Program-made: the position numbers and the translations under genes
Source of the DNA: Blasia pusilla
Taxonomy: Eukaryota > Marchantiophyta > Marchantiopsida > Blasiales
NCBI GenBank assembly: GCA_050084515.1
Contig: CM114275.1
Location: forward strand, 7,626,001 to 7,690,000
Direction: 5' to 3'
DNA: 64,000 nt
The notes under the pieces: generated by a model
Told to the model about the DNA's origin: nothing
Databases searched by the model: none
What the model saw: only the letters and a program-made list of their open reading frames with translations
Shown here: positions 47,055 through 59,189 of the stretch, in pieces
Layout of the letters: each line of letters starts with the position of its first letter
How positions within the stretch are numbered: the first letter of the stretch is position 1

Positions 47055-49359
47055 GAGCCTACAAGATTCACGACAGCTCACAGTGTTTCACCACTTCAAG
47101 TGATTCGATTTCATTTGCAGCACAACTTTTTACATATGCCATGCGTATACACATTATTACACGATTTATTTTGCAAAAGCACATTAAAATTGTCATTAGA
47201 TATGCGCATGTTCATTTGTAAAGTTGATAAGAACAAATTTGTCAAAGAATTCTCTTGAAGACCAAAATGGAGTAAAGTCCACTCTTTTAGTGAGTAGATT
47301 TTTGTTATGGCAAATATTGATTCTCTCCATGATAGTAGGATCCATAATTCAAACAATGAGTTCAAAGCTCTTGAGAATCTTGAGCAAGGAGGTAATCAAT
47401 CCGGGTCAGTCCTTAATCACCGGACCTCCTCAGGTGTCTTCTGTAGATAGGTTCTCTTTCTAGGCCTGACCTTCCATAGTTAAGAGCTTTAATGCTTGAT
47501 TGAGAAAAAGTATTTAAGGTCAGAACTTGGTCTATGATTGAAATAGTAACTAAAGAATAAATGAGCCCAAATAGTTCTACTTGATAGTAACCTCTCTCTT
47601 CAGTAGATTGTCCTAAGGCACTAAGCTAAAAGGAAAAAAACATTCATATTATTAAAAAAAGGCTACAAAGCATTGAAGATATAGTTTTTGAAATTCTCTT
47701 GGATACGTAGGTCTCAATTGGTTTCAATGTCTCACATATAAGCATTGGGAGGGTCTTAGGAGAGGTGCTACTCCGAGCTTTGAATCATGCCACATGGAGA
47801 TATTCCTTTCAACTACAAGTGACATGATAGCTTTCATGGGCATATGCATCACTATCAGTCCATGCCATTTTAAAGTTGAAACCATTCCTATATAAATCAA
47901 AATAATAGAGAGGAAGACTTGACATATAATTGAAGGGAGGTACACGATGGATGAGAAGAGCATCTTCAAGACATACATAGAAATTGTAGATTCAAAATAT
48001 ATAAAACATCGAGCATTAAGAATGGCAATGTTTATGAAATATTGCATCTCATAAGTAGAGATATGATAGTTTATGAAATAAATACATCAGATAAGCAACC
48101 AAATTTGGTTAAAATGAGTATAAATAGAATCAATAGAGAATTAGGAAATGATACCCAAGAAGTATCAATATCCAATAATGCCAACAAGAGGCTAGAAGAG
48201 ATCAATTCTAAAATCTTTAATAGTTATGGTTTGGGAGGTTAGTACCAATTTAGCCAGCTCTGCGGGTCACAAACTATGTTTAAGTTGGGGGTCATAATCA
48301 TGGGTCCCAGAAAGAAAATGGGGAAGGTGGGATTCTCTCGGAGAACCCTAGAGGTACCTATAGGAGAGGACACTCTCCCTTCCTACTTGCTCAAGTCCTT
48401 GAATCAAGGACCGATCATGATGCGTATTTGGCGGCATTCAAGTTTGAGCTAGGGAATGCACCTTGAGGAATTAACCGACGCACTCTAGTATAGGCGAGCA
48501 ACTTGGAAAGATAGGTCGAGGCTTGGGGAAGAGACTTTCTAAGAAGACGATACACACTTGGGGAGATGCAATCCGATTAGTGCTTGGCAGTTTCTTAACT
48601 ACCTACAAAATGTATTTTCCGTTTAGTCTTTGGTATTCAACCTGAATCTTCCGCTTGCAGAGCTCAAGTTCATAAGAACTTTGGAGCAAATTTGACAAAG
48701 CGAGGAGATAGAGATTGAACTCTACAATGCATAGTATGTATATATGATAAACAATTTTTAGATATAAGATGAGAATATTCTTGAATAGATTATAGATAAA
48801 ATTCAATGGATTAAAACTATAAATAAAGCTCTCATAGCCTTCAAGGAACAACAAACTTGGTGAGAAAAAAAATTGATGTGAATAGATATTTAAGATCATT
48901 CAAAATTTATATGGCCCTATCCATAAACATAAGATTTAGCTCATAGTGAAGAAATATTTGTTTTTGGTCGATCTTCTTTTGAGTCTTAATCCACGCTCAT
49001 AACTTGCTGCTCGGACCCTTGCTACCAAGAGTGTCACAAACTTAGCTATTGGTGATATGGATAATTTGCGCAAGATCTACATCCGATGGTAGATTTCATG
49101 CTCATATGTATTACTTCATAATCTATATTTTTGTTCATATCCATATTGTCAACAAACACTAGTAATCTTCCCAAAACATAGTAAGTTTCATATATATGAA
49201 CATGAAGAAATGAGAACGTGAGCCTTACAACAAAACTATGTGGAGCAACAACACCAAGTGTAGTATCAGGAAAAAAATTTTCACAAACTAAGCATCTCTT
49301 GGGTAAGTTGGCTATAACTCATCACATGGGAGCAATGGTAAAGAAAAACTATAAATATC
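47055..49359. other. No recognised gene; 3' flank and AT-rich DNA
   Basis: AT-rich after the stop of the gene at 43 kb. Short frames on both strands show no motif. From about 48950 it runs into the copia remnant; the 5' LTR should be in this interval but was not identified. Confidence 0.4.
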
Positions 49360-50948
49360 GACTCTAAAGCATCAAATCACATGACATTATAAACTAAATA
49401 GTTCAATAGTATGGATCATGTGAAAGATTCTACCATAATGCTCACAAGAGATGATACACAACATCATATTATGTATGTCGATAAAGTTCTACCAATATGA
49501 AATCTTCTTTGTGCTCTTGGAAATGTCCTTTATATTCCTACCATTGCAAGAAATTTTATCTCTATAGGATAGCTAGTAGAATAGGATTTTCATATGAAGT
49601 TTAACATAGATGATTGCTTCATTGAAAACAATCGATGAACAAACTATGATAATCAAAGGAACAAGATCTGACAGAATATTCAAATTAGATATACTTATGT
49701 TAGAGATTCAGAAAGCAATGTACGGTCAAATTGGCTAACAAGTCACAAATCTCAACATGTGGCATGAGAGAATTGGGTATATAATTTTCAAAGAATATAG
49801 AACCTTTCATAATATAATCTAGTAATAGGACTTCTAAATTTTTGAGTCCTACTATGTTAGGGGTATACTTTGCTTGCCAATTTGGAAAATAAACTAGATT
49901 TCCATTTCTTAAGTAAGGTAGAAGAGCATCCAAGATATTGGAGGTATTTCATGTTATATGTGGACATAACTATAACATAGCCTTAGTAGTTGTTAGTAAT
50001 TTTTTTTATGACCTCTCTAGATATATATAGATATATTTTCTATAAGCCAAGTCAAAAATATTCTCAATATTCCAAATATTCATAATTTGGTAGAAAAGCA
50101 AACTAGACAATATATTCTTAAAACTGCGTTATGATGGACGAGGAAAACATCTCTTAATATGCTTATTGAGAGGGAGAATATGACCATAATCAATAGCCAT
50201 TTCTTACAAATTCCCCAAGTATTGATGCACGCTTAGGAGAATTCTTACAGTATTCAGTTAAATTTTTCAATCCATAAGTGGGAAGAGTACATATTCCATC
50301 TATTAAGACAAGTCAGAACTCGAATCGAATGTTAGAGGCATCTACCTCTAAACAACATTTGCGTAGATCAAGTGGAATCACACATCCTATTCATAAATTC
50401 AGAAATAAAAGATTTCTTTCAATACATCATGAATATATGATGACTGCTCTTGAAAAACAAGAACCAAGTTGTTTTAAAGAAGATGCATGTAAGATTAAAT
50501 TGATTAAAGTTAAGAAGGAAGAGCTTATTGCATTAAGATATCAATAGACATGGAAGTTGGTTGATAAACCTTTTGATCAGCAAACTATTAGTAGCACAAG
50601 TTTATAAGTTCAAGTGTAATCAAGATGATGTAGTGAAAATATACAAAGCCAAGTTGGTAGCCAAGGATTGTCCACAATAATATCACATCAACTACAAAGA
50701 GACATTTAGCCATGTTGCAAAGATGACGACTAAGAGAACAGTGGTTGCAATTGCAATAAGTAAGAAGTGGAGACGATATCAAATGGATATCAAGAATGAC
50801 TTCTTAAATGGAGATTTTCATGAAGAGGTATACGTGGCTCAACAATGTGGATATGAGCATTGAGAGTTTCAACTGTGCGTATGGAGATTAAAGAAAACTC
50901 TATACATGCTCAAGCAAGCTCAAATAGCTTAGTATGTGAAGTTTGCTG
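49360..50948 (+). pseudogene. Ty1/copia pol remnant: protease, pre-integrase, integrase, reverse transcriptase
   Basis: Fragments in changing plus frames keep copia order. At 49360, DSKASNHMTL (protease D-S-G site, glycine changed to lysine); then NVLYIPTIARNFISIG (about 49526-49573) and CFIENN; pre-integrase MWHERIGYIIFKEYR (about 49758-49800); integrase pieces around FACQFGK, KSKLDNIFLKLRYDGRGKHL (about 50094-50152; family LRTDRGGEY). The reverse transcriptase RNA-contact segment is at 50600-50945: AKLVAKDCPQ, YKETFSHVAKMTTKRTVVAIA, RRYQMDIKNDFLNGDF, EEVYVAQQCGYEH, LKKTLYMLKQAQIA. The YVDD motif is absent because the fragment ends first. Many stops and shifts mark an old copy. Ty1/copia elements replicate by reverse transcription in the cytoplasm and integrate via DDE integrase. 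Confidence 0.75.
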
Positions 50949-51486
50949 CATTGCCTTGCTTGTTGTTGTATCGTTCACGTCTTAGTGTGAGAGAGTGCAA
51001 GTCAGTGCCACACATATTTGGTTTTTAATGAGTGAGAGAATACTCATGGGTTGAGAGTGATGAGGCAAGGGGACACAAAGATCATCATGACATCCTTTCG
51101 GGATTTTGAGAGGGAAGATGATACATTGGAGAGTACCACCATGGTTTTACTCAGAGAGGCGTGAGGTTTCGAGAGTCTCCATGTGAGGGACTCACTCAAC
51201 AACCTTCTATGTCTTCCTCCGATGAGGAGGAGAAGGAGGAGGAGTTTGTAAGTGCATCATCGGACACATTGAGGGGTGCTACCGCATGGGTGTACAAGAT
51301 GGATGACCAAAGTAGAGGACCACGTTGGTTTTCAAGAGTCGTGGGTAGCATTGAGTTACAAAACTCCTTCATAGAGTTTAAGAGTTTGTGTGATTCGTAG
51401 AGGACTAGGAACTCTAGAGAGTTCAATCCTTTTACATCATAAAATGGTACATTCTAGCAGCTAGAATCTTGTACCCAAGCCCACAC
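50949..51486 (+). other. No firm gene; acidic frame
   Basis: A plus frame at 51161-51400 has an acidic stretch (SSSDEEEKEEEF) followed by ATAWVYKMDDQSRGPRWFSR. I recognise no family. It may be a small gene fragment or non-coding DNA next to the copia remnant. Confidence 0.25.
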
Positions 51487-51586
51487 ACACATGTGTGTCC
51501 TATGGACGGACATAAGTCGCCACATATGGATATGTTCGGGAACACAAACTTTATCCATATGCATATCCATATGCAGCCTTGCCATT
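51487..51586 (+). mobile_element. TIR element fragment, 3' end of the same family
   Basis: The stretch TGTCCTATGGACGGACATAA to TATGCAGCCTTGCC carries the right-hand end of the TIR family: GGACATAAG..., the GGATATGTTC word, and a terminal GCAGCCTTG, equivalent to GCAACCTTG elsewhere. The left half is missing. About 100 bp remain. Confidence 0.5.
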
Positions 51587-51856
51587 GATTACCATAAGTT
51601 TTCGTCAAACCTAATTTTCCTTTTAGGCTCGAAAAAAATGTGTTTCTTGGCTAGACTTCTAGTATTAAGAGCCGTGCAATTGTGGGCCATCCATCACCAA
51701 ATTCCGTTCATGACTGATTGATGACTTCAAGGGCCCATATATCTTGCATCGAGGATCTCATACCTATTTCTCTCTTGGGTACTCAGGTTAGAAGAAGGGG
51801 ATGGTCGCTCCAATGAAGATCTGCATGGTGTATCGAACGGTGGCCAAAGTGCGCAG

Positions 51857-52437
51857 TTGTGTTGGCAGATCAGCCCCAGTACGACGAGGTCGTTCAGGAT
51901 CTTAAGAGCCTACCTATACCACACTGTCCTGGAACGTCACAAACCAGCAAGCTTTCCCAACGCTTCTCAGGTTGTGCTGGACGTGAAAATGTTTATCAAG
52001 GATTACGCGGGTGAGTTCACTAGAGACAGGTATGAATGCAAGTCGGCGAAAGCAGCGGCCCTGGAGATGAGCCATTCCGACTTCTCTGCGAAGTGGAAGC
52101 TTACGAGAAGGATGGGGGAAAGATCGTTCCTCCTGAATGAGTGGTGTTGCCGCAAAATGCCACTGTCGGAGATTTGAAGCAGAACGTCGCCAAAGCGTTT
52201 CGAGATGTATACCTGAGTTTCGAGAAATTCGAAGTGCTGGTCATCCGGGAACTGGATGGTGTCGGGGATGATCAGAGATTGTCTGCACGTTTCAGTCGCA
52301 TCCTGGTGAACCTGACTTTTCAAGGTGCCGGGATAGACGAGAATTCTCCTGCCCGGCACGAGCGTGGCCCAGATGAGTGGGTAGTAAATTGCCCCTGCGG
52401 CACCAAAGACGACGATGGTGAACGCATGGCGGACTAG
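51857..52437 (+). pseudogene. MMD1/MS1-like PHD-finger protein gene fragment
   Basis: The plus strand reads ILRAYLYHTV and VVLDVKMFIKDYAGEF (51900-52020; family D.K.FVKDY). A frame change follows, then LLCEVEAYEKDGGKIVPPE, TGA at 52138-52140 (TGG expected, giving EWVVLP), VVLPQNATVGDLKQNVAKAF, RDVYLSFEKFEVLVIRELDG and finally DEWVVNCPCGTKDDDGERM (52375-52430). The last block is the start of the PHD zinc finger with the C-x-C pair, as in the plant MALE MEIOCYTE DEATH 1/MALE STERILITY 1 family (CxC...DDDGERM..CD.C..W.H..C). The finger is cut off after the first pair by TAG at 52435-52437. In intact genes this nuclear protein reads histone marks during pollen or meiocyte development. This copy is broken by a nonsense codon, a frame change and truncation. 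Confidence 0.6.
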
Positions 52438-53315
52438 GGAAGAGGAGAGGCAATCGAGGTGAGGTAGGTCGAAGGACAGTTATCTGAATATCGCTAGAAG
52501 TTATACATTTGGAGTGACACCGTCCGTGAAAGTCCACGAGAGGCAGATTGTTGATTGTTGATATGCTGTGTGGAACCGGACTCTTGGGATTGGTTTGGGG
52601 AAAGTCTGAGGTGGTCGCAATTCTGTCTTCAGTTTTCAGCCTCTCCCAATTCGCTTTGCTATCCCATTTCTCTCTTTCTCCCTCCAGAGTTCTTGCAGCA
52701 TAATTTGATGATTCAATGCCGCAGAAGCATAGAGGCTACGTAAGCTCCCTGGGGATGGAGCGTCCCCGAGTTGGTCGTGGACGTTAGACAAAGTGGTGGA
52801 ATTTGACGTTCTCGTCACAGGTGCATTTGTCACCGAATGCTACAGTGGTCTGTGGGATGGAACGTAGTGATGGAAAGTCTCGTAGGAGGTCGTGAGGGAG
52901 GCTTGGTTGACGTCTGGCCACTTACGGCTAACGCAAATCATGCCCTTGTTCGTGTGTCTTCATGGCGAGCTATGGTGTTAAGAACGAGAGACTTTGAACG
53001 CAAGTTGGCGATCAAGTCTCATCCTCTTCGTTCAAGAGTGAAAACGTTTCCAATATACCAGAGATTGCAGCCGCGAGATCTTGGATTGGGAACCTAAACT
53101 TCGTGCTCGAGAGAGCGACGTCAGCGGAGAATCAAGATGAGTCAACTGGAGCAGGTCGAGAATACTGCATTCATCAGGGAATTTCAGCGGAGGGAGTCCA
53201 AGTGCGTTCCAATTCCATCCGCTCGTATTACGTAGCACTACGATTGTCCTGGAACACTTTGAATAGCAGGAGCCGTTAAAAGTTTCGTATTAAAAGTTTG
53301 CCGGTGATTCGAAAC
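52438..53315. other. No firm gene
   Basis: One plus frame at 52837-53097 (MESLVGGREGGLVDVWPLT) could be an exon of an unrecognised gene. No motif or splice partner is clear. Confidence 0.3.
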
Positions 53316-53690
53316 TTGAGAGTGGAAGGCTTCTGAGCATTAAAAATGACGAGAATGCTTTCATCATTAGGGCGAGAAACGGCACCGAGCTACCACGGGG
53401 AATCCGGCTTCCCAATTCTCCTTGTCCTCGAACAACTATTCGATGTTAGCATTACGCATGTATGCTCAGATCTTAAGATATTGCTCGCTGATTTGTAACC
53501 TTGAGAGTGGACGGCTTCTGGTTATTAAAAATGACAAGAATGCTTTCATCATCAGGGCGAGAAGCGGCACCGAGCTACCACGGAGAATCCGGCTTCCCAA
53601 TTCTTCTTGTCCTCGAATAACTATTCAATGCTAGCATTACGCATGTGTGCTTGGATCTTAAGATATTGCTCGCGGATTTGTAACGTTGAG
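53316..53690. repeat. Tandem duplication, unit 185 bp
   Basis: TTGAGAGTGGA starts at 53316 and 53501, and TTGAGGGCGATT starts a third partial unit at 53686, steps of 185 bp. Both full units hold GCACCGAGCTACCACGG and CGGCTTCCCAATTCT, and each ends with a CTTAAGATATTGCTCGC word. The two units differ by about 10-15 point changes, so this is a fairly recent duplication. Reading frames through it are short. Confidence 0.85.
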
Positions 53691-53729
53691 GGCGATTGAT
53701 TCAGGGACGCCATAAACTTTTACAAGAAT

Positions 53730-55064
53730 ATGCCACAAGAGAAAAAGGCGGAGCTCACCGGGAAAAAAGATTACGCCTCATCTAAGGCCACCCTGAAATC
53801 CGCTCTTAAGAACAGTGTCCCCCACAGCAATCTTCAAGCTGGCATGTCGGATCCAGAGCTGCTTAATCATCTGTCGATGGTATTTACCTCATCTCTGAGT
53901 ATTCAACCTTTGTAATGGTAGTCTATGTCTGGAACTACGACTTGCTTCTAGCCCTTACTCCCTCGACAAGAATTGATGGTGGAGACTGTAAAGAAAGGAA
54001 AACATTACTAATATGAGGAAGCACTGCCGCAGTGGTACAGAATCACATATCAGCCGAATGCACGCGTTATGTGTTTTTATTTTGAAGCTTCCACTCGAAT
54101 CAATCTAAACTAACTTCCGTGCTATGATCTTGCTCCATTGATTGACGCGACCAAGTCATATGTAGCAGGTATTGTTCCACATAAAAGAAGGCAGACCAAA
54201 CCCTCTCACTGTCACCTCCATCTGTTATTAACGAAAATTACTTCGCTTGTTCCACGACCGAAGCTACTCCCAAACACAGATCTGTGTTGGATTGCAGAAC
54301 TTATGGAGAAGAATCAATGCAGGCTACATGGTAGAAAGGCGCAACTGCGTCAGCCTCTCTAGGGCTAGCTACCAGTATGATCCGAAACTGGTACATCCTC
54401 CAGCATATAAAAAAGAACTCCACTCACGCACCATCCAGTTTCCACGGTTTATACACCTAACCTGCGTCACACATTTAAATGACTTTTTTGGTTGCTTTAC
54501 CTCCTGTTACAAGCTCATTTGATTCAGAGGACTGCATAGTCAGTGAAACCATGTCCGAAGATACACACTTGCATATTGTCTACAATCTCTCTAGTCTTGC
54601 ACACGCTTTCAGCCTTTCCCCAGTTGATCTCCTGGGGTGCTTCTCTCATGTCAAGATGTAGTGGTAAAGGTGCTGTGACAACTGGAAGTCGCAACTATAT
54701 GCGTATACCTTATGCTAAACTGTCTAAGAAGAATGCGAAATGTCCAACTGACGCGTGGGAAACTTTGCAGATTGAAACTTGCTCTAGGGAGTTCATGCAC
54801 AAGAGGGATATGTTTTCGGAGTATGTGGAAGCTGCGGCTCGGTTTAAGTGTCTCATTAAATCTACAACTGTTCCAGAAGTCCCTAAGTACGTACCACGTG
54901 CCCTTCGGCCTCAAACTCCAGGTAGGAAATGGTATGCTCCGGTAATGAAGCTCCCGCCAGGTTACCAGGGATCAGGCTCCTCGCCCTCGCCTCAACAAGT
55001 AAATACACCTTCATCTCCTCCCCCAGCATCTATTCCGGATCCTTCTAAACAACAAGCTTCGTAA
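53730..55064 (+). other. Exon-like frames, family unrecognised
   Basis: Three plus-strand stretches look coding: 53700-53879 (MPQEKKAELTGKKDYASSKA, then ELLNHLSMV before a GT), about 54250-54450 (YQYDPKLVHPPAYKKELHS) and 54650-55064 (AWETLQIETCSREFMHKRDM, then EYVEAAARF). The last ends in a proline/serine-rich tail (LPPGYQGSGSSPSPQQVNTP) and TAA, which looks like a real C-terminus. They may be exons of one gene on the strand of the 43-kb gene, but I cannot join them with certainty and recognise no domain. Confidence 0.35.
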
Positions 55065-55296
55065 ATGGTATTTTCTCGAACTGGTCGGATTTCCATTCTA
55101 TCTAATGAACGGGAAGGATATTTCCGTAGATTCGAGTAGACAGACTAATTATTTCAACTCGTTAGCTGCCAGCAAATGATAGCACGGTGGAGAGAGAAAA
55201 TGAAATGCAAATCTAGAATCACCAACTCTTCCACGGTGACTGGTGTTCGACACTGGAAACAATTTTATTAGCATCTGCACCTGAACCCATCGGAGC

Positions 55297-55539
55297 ATGG
55301 GAAAAATTCAGGAAAGTGAAATGGCCCCGGAACAGAAATGCAAACTTGAATTTACAGGGATGGAGATATACGGCCAAGACTCACAATTATTAGGAATAGA
55401 GGAGTTTGGCGGTATCTTTGCAGGAAACGTCACTTTGAATGTCCTGATTCAGCTCATTTTTCATCGTGAGTCCAACTTCGAAATATTGTCGAATCTCCCA
55501 AATTATATCATGAGGAACGTTCGGCAAGATGGGAAATGA
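55297..55539 (+). other. Unrecognised short plus-strand frame
   Basis: An 80-codon frame beginning ATG (GKIQESEMAPEQKCKLEFTG) and containing SQLLGIEEFGGIFAGNVTL, ending in TGA. Codon use looks plausible, but there is no recognisable family. It could be a fragment of the gene remnant to its left. Confidence 0.25.
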
Positions 55540-57435
55540 CCGATTAGTGTCGAAAACAGACTTCTACTTCGTAACTAGATGAAATTTTCGGAAATAACTT
55601 CCCACCAGATCGTCGCAGGCGTGGGATAAGCGAGTCTTGTCGTATATTTACGGCGTCCACAAGGTGGGCCTGCTTCATGGTACCGTAGCAAACCTCACTT
55701 CGCAGATCTGATCCAAGTCACGGAGAGGGTGGTGAGTCTAGGTTTGCACGGTAGGGAAGTTGAGAATTCTCTATCAATTTCCACGGATGGAAGAAAAGGA
55801 AACTAAAACTTCTGATTAATATCAGACCAATCAAGCGAGACAAATTCTATGACGTCCGATCCAAGCGCCTGCTATCATATTACTCTAGTGACCTGAACCG
55901 TGAGAGACTGTGCTCCCATGACCTTGTAATCTGCAAATACGAATCAATCTTTCTATCCATAAGCTGAAGGGTTGTGCGAAGATCATCCGGAACATCTCAA
56001 GCTCGTCGGTAGCATGTACGAAATAACGTCTATATAAATGTGTGAATCTTGTCGTTAGATTGTCCTGGAACAACTCTTGACAATGATACACGTGAACCCT
56101 AGATAGGCAAGCAGAGCACACATTCACTGGATGAAGACTCGCAAGGCATACATCATGCAGGCGCCGTGTGTGATGATACTCTTGAAGGCCAGAAACGGCA
56201 TGAACTCTCTCTCTCTCTCCTCGAGTTGATCCAAGCATTCACAAAGTGCAACGGATCTCCTTTCAACTCACGTTCTTGAGGATGAGGCTCCGCCGAAAAA
56301 CTCAGGGCCTACAGCTGTAATTAACCCTCGAGAATGAATTGTCTTCCCAGATTAGTATGGTTATGAAATATGGACATCAGAATGATATTTTGAGGTGTAG
56401 TTACGAATAGGACCTTGCCCGAAAAGTGACGCAGAGTTATTCAAGCGTCTCACTTGGAGGACGTAAAGTTTTTACATCCCCAGTGTGTTTGACCATAAAA
56501 TAGGGACGGCTTCGAAACTTACGGCACTTCCGTTTATGTCCGAGGAGTCTCAATCTTTCAAAGCGACTGAGTTAAATACACGGATACCCGCCCTGTACGT
56601 CCGGCCGTAGGAAGTGAGCTTCCACCTCCAACGGCACCCCGCACCCAAGGACGGCATTTGACCGTAAAGCAAATTACGGCTTCAGACGTTACGACACATT
56701 TTTGAGACGCCCTATTGTACCTACGACTTCGGAAGGGAGGACTTGCCACGACGTACAAATTAGAATGTAGAAGAGCTCACTTGTCTGGTTATCCACCGTT
56801 CCAAGTGCCCTCACTTAAATAAATACACTTTAGATAAAGGTATCTGTAGAAGGAACTATCTAATAGTGCTACTACATGTAGTGGTCCTTCATCTTACTAA
56901 CCACTTGGCTAAAGTAGCACTATATCTTTTAAATGAGTTTTCAGGCTTAAATACCTGAAACCATCTCACGCTCTACTTTTAATAGTTCCCCAGTTTCCTG
57001 AAAGAGGCTCTCTTGTGTCTAGCCACCATCTCTATCTTGTCTCTAGTTATAGAATGGGGCTTGGATGACTATAGTCTACAAAACTCTCCATAAAGTTCAT
57101 GCGCAACTTTGCTATCGTATCATTGCCATCGTGTCGGACATTTCTCATATATTTCTAATAGGTTATGGGTCTGAATGGGAATCACGATGGTTTCCACGTT
57201 GGAATCTTTATGGTTATGACTGAAAAGAGTGGAAGAGTCATGCTCGTAATCTTCTCGTTTATGAGAACTTATGGGACGCAGTTGCTAAAATTGCAAGTAA
57301 TACATCTACGTAAGCTATGTCACCTAATTCTCTTTTTGAAATTGCTGATGAAGCGCCTTCACATCAAGTATACGTTCGTCTACGTATACTTCAACACTTC
57401 ACTAAACAACACGATGAAAAATTAGACAAATAGGC
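55540..57435. other. No recognised gene; mixed composition
   Basis: From 55540 to 56230 there are short frames on both strands (for example 55885-56238, minus) with no motif. From about 56460 to 56740 GC-richer words of the type GACCGTAAA(G/A).AAATTACGGC and GGACG occur twice, suggesting a small duplication. A weak inverted pair (TAGTGCTACT and AGTAGCACTA) flanks about 56875-56925. From 56950 to 57435 it is AT-rich. Confidence 0.4.
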
Positions 57436-58655
57436 TTATTCTCTGATCTGTTTACATTTGACAAGAGAACCTCTAGCTTTGGCAGAACATCTTGATACAA
57501 AATTGTATTTCTCAACAAACCAATAGATATGGAATTGGCTAGGAGAATTTCCATAGATTAAATCAATAAGATTGCATATCTTATTACTACTAGCAACAAT
57601 TTCAAATGGTAATTGTAGAAAGTCTTCTCCCAAATAAGGGTGCAAAGGCACTTCCAATAACCAATCATAAAAAGCTTGTTGTTCAACACACAAAAGACCT
57701 TCCAACCTTCGAACTCGCATGTCTGCTATCAACTTCATAACCTTTATATTATACCAAAGAGATGATCTCTTTACGGTGGCTAGGATGATTTGTGGCCGAT
57801 CCCTTTAATGAACAATAGGAAACACTTGAAAAAAGTCACCACCAAATATCATAAATTTTCTGCCAAATACTATTTTCCGTAGATCATAAGAAATAACTCC
57901 CATAATATCTTATAACATACGGTTCAAGGCCTTGCATGCATGATGATAAGCCAAATATTTTTTGTCCTATATGATGAGCATTGCATCACGGATTAAGCAC
58001 ACTCCATCACTATTGATTAACAAACTATAAATGATAGAGGGAAGTAAATTAGAAGTTGTAATACTGACTAATTAAATTCTATGTATTGATATAATTGGAT
58101 GTAAAAAAACTAATGACACTTACTTGCAAGTAGAGCTCTCATAAAGATTAATAGGGATCTTGAAATGCAAATTTGTAGTACGTCCTCCATCTAAGAATAA
58201 AGCATCTTTTTTGGATGATGCTACAACCAAAGCTATACCTCTTGCACTCCTTAGGCTTGCAAAGAGAAGATAATATAAAAATGTCTTTCCCATTCTACTT
58301 GGACGTACCATCAGTGATTTTTGGAGATGGTGGAGCATTTGAGCAATTTTTATCGAGCTCATCATATATAGCATCCCAAATAGCACGATGTCCTTTATTT
58401 ATATACGCTTCTCCCGATTGTACTCCCTCAAGTAATTTTTCTGTATCAAATAATAGATCTTGTTCCTCCAAACATGAATGTGAATGAAAGCTTTGGAAAT
58501 GAGCTTGGGGCATGTCAAGAAAGTCAAGTAGTCTCTATCCTTGATGGTTTCAATAATAATGAACTTACAAAAATGTATTATTAATGATGACATCATCAAT
58601 GGGAAGATTAGGAATTCTTGTTTTCTACAATGGAAGAGCTTAAAAACTCCAAATA

Positions 58656-58854
58656 GTGGTTAGTTTGTTGAATGAGCAAAAGAAGATATATACTATTAGG
58701 AAGAAAATGAATGATGTAAGGAGTGGCAGTAATGAGTTCTCACCTGAAGTCGTTCATATAAGAGATCTTCTACCAGTAGAAGCAAGTGTGTTATATGCTA
58801 GAAGAATTGCAAATAGACATCAAAATGAATTAAGAACCTGTGCGCATCGTGGAA
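58656..58854 (+). other. Short plus frame of unknown origin inside the Helitron
   Basis: The frame reads MNDVRSGSNEFSPEVVHIRD, then LYARRIANRHQNELRTCAHR. It sits between the Helitron helicase remains and the GC-rich TIR element. It may be part of a further insertion, but I cannot place it. Confidence 0.2.
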
Positions 58855-59039
58855 GCTTCTTCAAAGCAAGAGAACGTCATGGCGGGCTAGGCCCGGGATC
58901 CCAGCCCGCCTATGCTTGTTTTCCGCGGGCCATGCAATAGGTGTGGGCTTTGTCAGTCCGGGTCTACGCGGCGGGCTCAAATGCTGGCTCGGGTGCGGGC
59001 CGGGCATGTCCATGGACTTGTCCGTTTGCGTGCAACCTT
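58855..59039. mobile_element. GC-rich TIR element copy inside the Helitron
   Basis: An abrupt GC-rich segment with GCGGGCTAGGCCCGGG, GCCCGCCT, CGCGGGCC, GGCGGGCTC and GTGCGGGCCGGGC, ending in GTCCATGGACTTGTCCG and GTGCAACCTTA. The GC-rich body matches the element at 6122-6682, and the right end matches the AAGTCC/GGACTT family (12908, 29306). It thus links the two styles as one family. The left end is not clearly defined. Confidence 0.6.
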
Positions 59040-59189
59040 AAAGAAGATATATATCTGGAAAAATAATAATTCCAAGTATTCAAGTAAGGAGAATGAAGTA
59101 CTTTTAAGAAATAAAATATAATGTAACAGATAAATCAATTAGGAAAATCATACCTTGCATCAAGATATGATGTCGTCTCATTTAATGGT

